Below, piece by piece: positions 62,316-64,000 of a DNA stretch of 64,000 nucleotides. The stretch is taken from positions 2,418,001 to 2,482,000 of the forward strand of contig OY970234.1 of assembly GCA_963714125.1 (NCBI GenBank). Direction: 5' to 3'. The translations under genes and the position numbers were made by a program. This stretch comes from CAWCAW01 sp963714125 (lineage in GTDB: Bacteria > Actinomycetota > Acidimicrobiia > Acidimicrobiales > UBA8190). Every line of letters begins with the position of its first letter. Position 1 is the stretch's first letter. The notes beneath the pieces are model-generated. The model did not search any database and had not been told where the DNA came from. It saw only the letters and a program-made list of their open reading frames with translations.

Positions 62316-63239
62316 ATGCCCGAGGTGCCCACCAGCAACGTCGACAAGGTGATGTACCCGGCCACGGGGTTCACCAAGGGTCAGCTCATCGATTACTACG
62401 CCGCCGTCGCTCCTGCCATCCTGCCTCACCTCGAAGGCCGTCCTCTGACCTTGAAGCGCTATCCCAACGGCGTCGACGGTCAGGCCTTCTTCGAAAAGCG
62501 CTGCCCGCCGCACCGGCCCGAATGGGTGCAGACGGTATCGGTGGGCCGGGCCGGGTCCCGGCCCGCCTACGAGGCGTGCATGGCCAACGACGTCGACACC
62601 TTGGTGTGGCTGGCGAACCTGGCCGCCATCGAGCTACACCCTCCCCTCTTCGTCGCCACCGACCCGGACCGGCCCACGGCCATGGTGTTCGATCTCGATC
62701 CGGGCGCCCCGGCCGGAGTGATCGAGTGCGCCGTGGTGGCGTGTGCCATACGCGACATGCTCAGCGATCTCGAGCTCGTGGCGTTTGCGAAAACCTCGGG
62801 CTCCAAGGGACTGCAGCTCTATGTTCCGTTATATCCCGAGGCGACCTTCGACGTCATAAAAGCCGTAGCCCACACCATGGCCGCGCTCATCGAAAAGGAA
62901 CACAAGGACCTCGTCCTCACCTCCATGGCCAAGTCGGCGCGAGCGGGGCGCATCTTCATCGACTGGAGTCAGAACCATCGGACCAAGACGACCGTCAGCG
63001 TCTATTCGCTGCGGGCTCGACCGCGCCCGTCGGTGTCCACTCCCCTGCACTGGAGCGAAGTGGAGGACCTGGCCCTGCTGCGACCAACCATCGATCCGGA
63101 TCGCCCCCTCGGCCCCGTCGATTTCGATCCAACCCAGGTGCTCCAACGCATCGACGCCGCCGGCGATCTCTTCGCCCCCGTAGAAACACTGGCTCAGCGT
63201 TTACCTGGCGCCCTCATCGAGGCGGCCTCGTCAGGCTGA
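62316..63239 (+). CDS. Stand-alone LigD-type polymerase/primase domain protein
   Basis: A 307-residue member of the archaeo-eukaryotic primase-like PolDom family, found as a domain of LigD and as separate proteins in mycobacteria. These extend DNA ends in non-homologous end joining or repair. The catalytic Asp pair is in VFDLDPGAP, a third Asp in IDWSQNHRTK, and KTSGSKGLQLYVPL matches the nucleotide-binding loop. No ligase or Ku is in this window. Start ATG 62316, seven bases after TATACA. Confidence 0.87.
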   Translation: MPEVPTSNVDKVMYPATGFTKGQLIDYYAAVAPAILPHLEGRPLTLKRYPNGVDGQAFFEKRCPPHRPEWVQTVSVGRAGSRPAYEACMANDVDTLVWLANLAAIELHPPLFVATDPDRPTAMVFDLDPGAPAGVIECAVVACAIRDMLSDLELVAFAKTSGSKGLQLYVPLYPEATFDVIKAVAHTMAALIEKEHKDLVLTSMAKSARAGRIFIDWSQNHRTKTTVSVYSLRARPRPSVSTPLHWSEVEDLALLRPTIDPDRPLGPVDFDPTQVLQRIDAAGDLFAPVETLAQRLPGALIEAASSG

Positions 63240-63270
63240 TCTCCACCCACGGCCGCCCGGCGTATCGCCG

Positions 63271-64000
63271 TTACGACCAGTCGGCCGCCACGAATCCTGT
63301 CGCGACCGTGGTGGGGGCATGGCCTTGGTCGGAAACCACTAGGGCATCTCCCGACAGATACAAGAACCAGCGCCCGCTCGCATCGGTGGCGAGACTGGAA
63401 TGGTCCTGCGCGTCGGTGTCGGTGTCGAGGTCACGGGTGACCGAGCCCGTCGTCGGGGCGATCTCGAGCAACGCATCAGAAGTCACATTCACCGGGATTC
63501 CCGCACAGCACACCCGATCGACGAACAGATCGCCGTCGGGGAGGAAGACCCCTTCGCTATAGTACGAATCTGTTGGCTCACCGCCCGTTACCGGCACACC
63601 GTTACCTGAAAAGTAATAGTGATCGCGACTGGGGTCGACGACGACGAGGCGCCACCCTTCATTGTCTTCGGGGGCGGCGACAGACACGGCCAGCTCTTCG
63701 GAGTTCCACGACCACGACAGGTGGTCCACCGCGTACGGCAAGCCGTCAGCGGCGACTTGGGGAGACAGAGGAAACGTGGTCTCGGACCCCGTGGCCAGTC
63801 GACGAATCACCAGCGTGAACGCGTTCGGAGCCAGGTTGGCGTTCTGACAATCCGGTGAGGACAAAATGGGTTGGCGCATATAGGCCAACTCGTTGCCGTC
63901 CGGACTAACGACAGGAACGCTGCCATTTCCCACCACGGTCGTGGGACCGCCCGCCAGTGGGACCGAGGCGATCTGATGCTCACAGCCGGTGCCTTGTTCG
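63271..64000 (-). CDS. TolB-like beta-propeller protein, C-terminal part (cut by window edge)
   Basis: The frame is open to the window edge, so the true start is outside; an internal GTG at 63936 is not the likely start. Repeats such as VVSPDGNELAYM and LSWSWNSEELAVS are typical WD40/PD40 propeller blades. The stop at 63271 follows the LigD-type gene by 31 bases (convergent). Location and partner unknown. Confidence 0.7.
   Translation of the reverse strand, partial: EQGTGCEHQIASVPLAGGPTTVVGNGSVPVVSPDGNELAYMRQPILSSPDCQNANLAPNAFTLVIRRLATGSETTFPLSPQVAADGLPYAVDHLSWSWNSEELAVSVAAPEDNEGWRLVVVDPSRDHYYFSGNGVPVTGGEPTDSYYSEGVFLPDGDLFVDRVCCAGIPVNVTSDALLEIAPTTGSVTRDLDTDTDAQDHSSLATDASGRWFLYLSGDALVVSDQGHAPTTVATGFVAADWS

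Overview
The window is about 64 kb of high-GC DNA, packed with genes on both strands. The genes point to an actinomycete outside the classical mycobacteria and streptomycetes; I infer the Acidimicrobiia or a near relative, from gene content only. Supporting markers are phosphatidylinositol mannoside (PIM) genes (pgsA, acyltransferase, pimA), a mycothiol ligase (mshC type) with a mycothiol-type DinB/MDMPI protein, F420-linked enzymes, an InhA-like enoyl reductase, MurT/GatD, many GTG starts, and several start codons placed 6-7 nt after a TANNNT -10 hexamer (leaderless style). There is no rRNA, CRISPR array, transposase or phage gene.

Region 1 (1-17.3 kb) is a conserved housekeeping block, nearly all on the minus strand: thrS, HIT hydrolase, pgsA, PIM acyltransferase, pimA, M48 peptidase, pdxS, pdxT, yebC, ruvC, ruvA, ruvB, yajC, secD. 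As I recall it, this order matches the mycobacterial thrS-to-secD block, but here a plus-strand EF-G-like GTPase is inserted between pgsA and the HIT gene. mshC and an F420:NADP reductase-like gene follow, with fabI/inhA divergent.

Region 2 (17.3-31 kb) has a PadR repressor with a clear operator, then an aldehyde dehydrogenase, MFS carrier, dienoyl-CoA-reductase-like SDR and crotonase set that looks catabolic for fatty acids. Next come three coupled prepilin-like genes, a TetR regulator with a nitronate monooxygenase-like gene, and a two-gene ABC exporter.

Region 3 (31-49 kb) is mixed accessory content: a PAS-GGDEF-EAL protein, DUF1543, class III PPK2, hydrolases, a haloalkane-dehalogenase-like enzyme, GNAT, SRPBCC, a DHA2 exporter with an unusual leader region, a lone receiver domain, an LLM flavoenzyme, a CmoM-like methyltransferase, SGNH and beta-lactamase-fold enzymes, tRNA-Val(CAC), and a VOC gene that appears frameshifted.

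Region 4 (48.5-60 kb) is the most interesting. A TetR gene and a four-gene operon (fatty acyl reductase-HAD fusion, Zn alcohol dehydrogenase, LarA-like protein, PlsC-type acyltransferase) diverge from a 24-bp gap holding a perfect 16-bp palindrome. All four operon genes overlap by ATGA. Facing it is a second coupled set: HAD-PlsC fusion, single-chain MurT-GatD fusion, and MDMPI-like protein. Together they suggest lipid synthesis beside cell-wall amidation.

Region 5 (60-64 kb) has a LysR regulator, GNAT, YqgE, a stand-alone LigD-type polymerase/primase, and the end of a TolB-like propeller protein that runs off the window.
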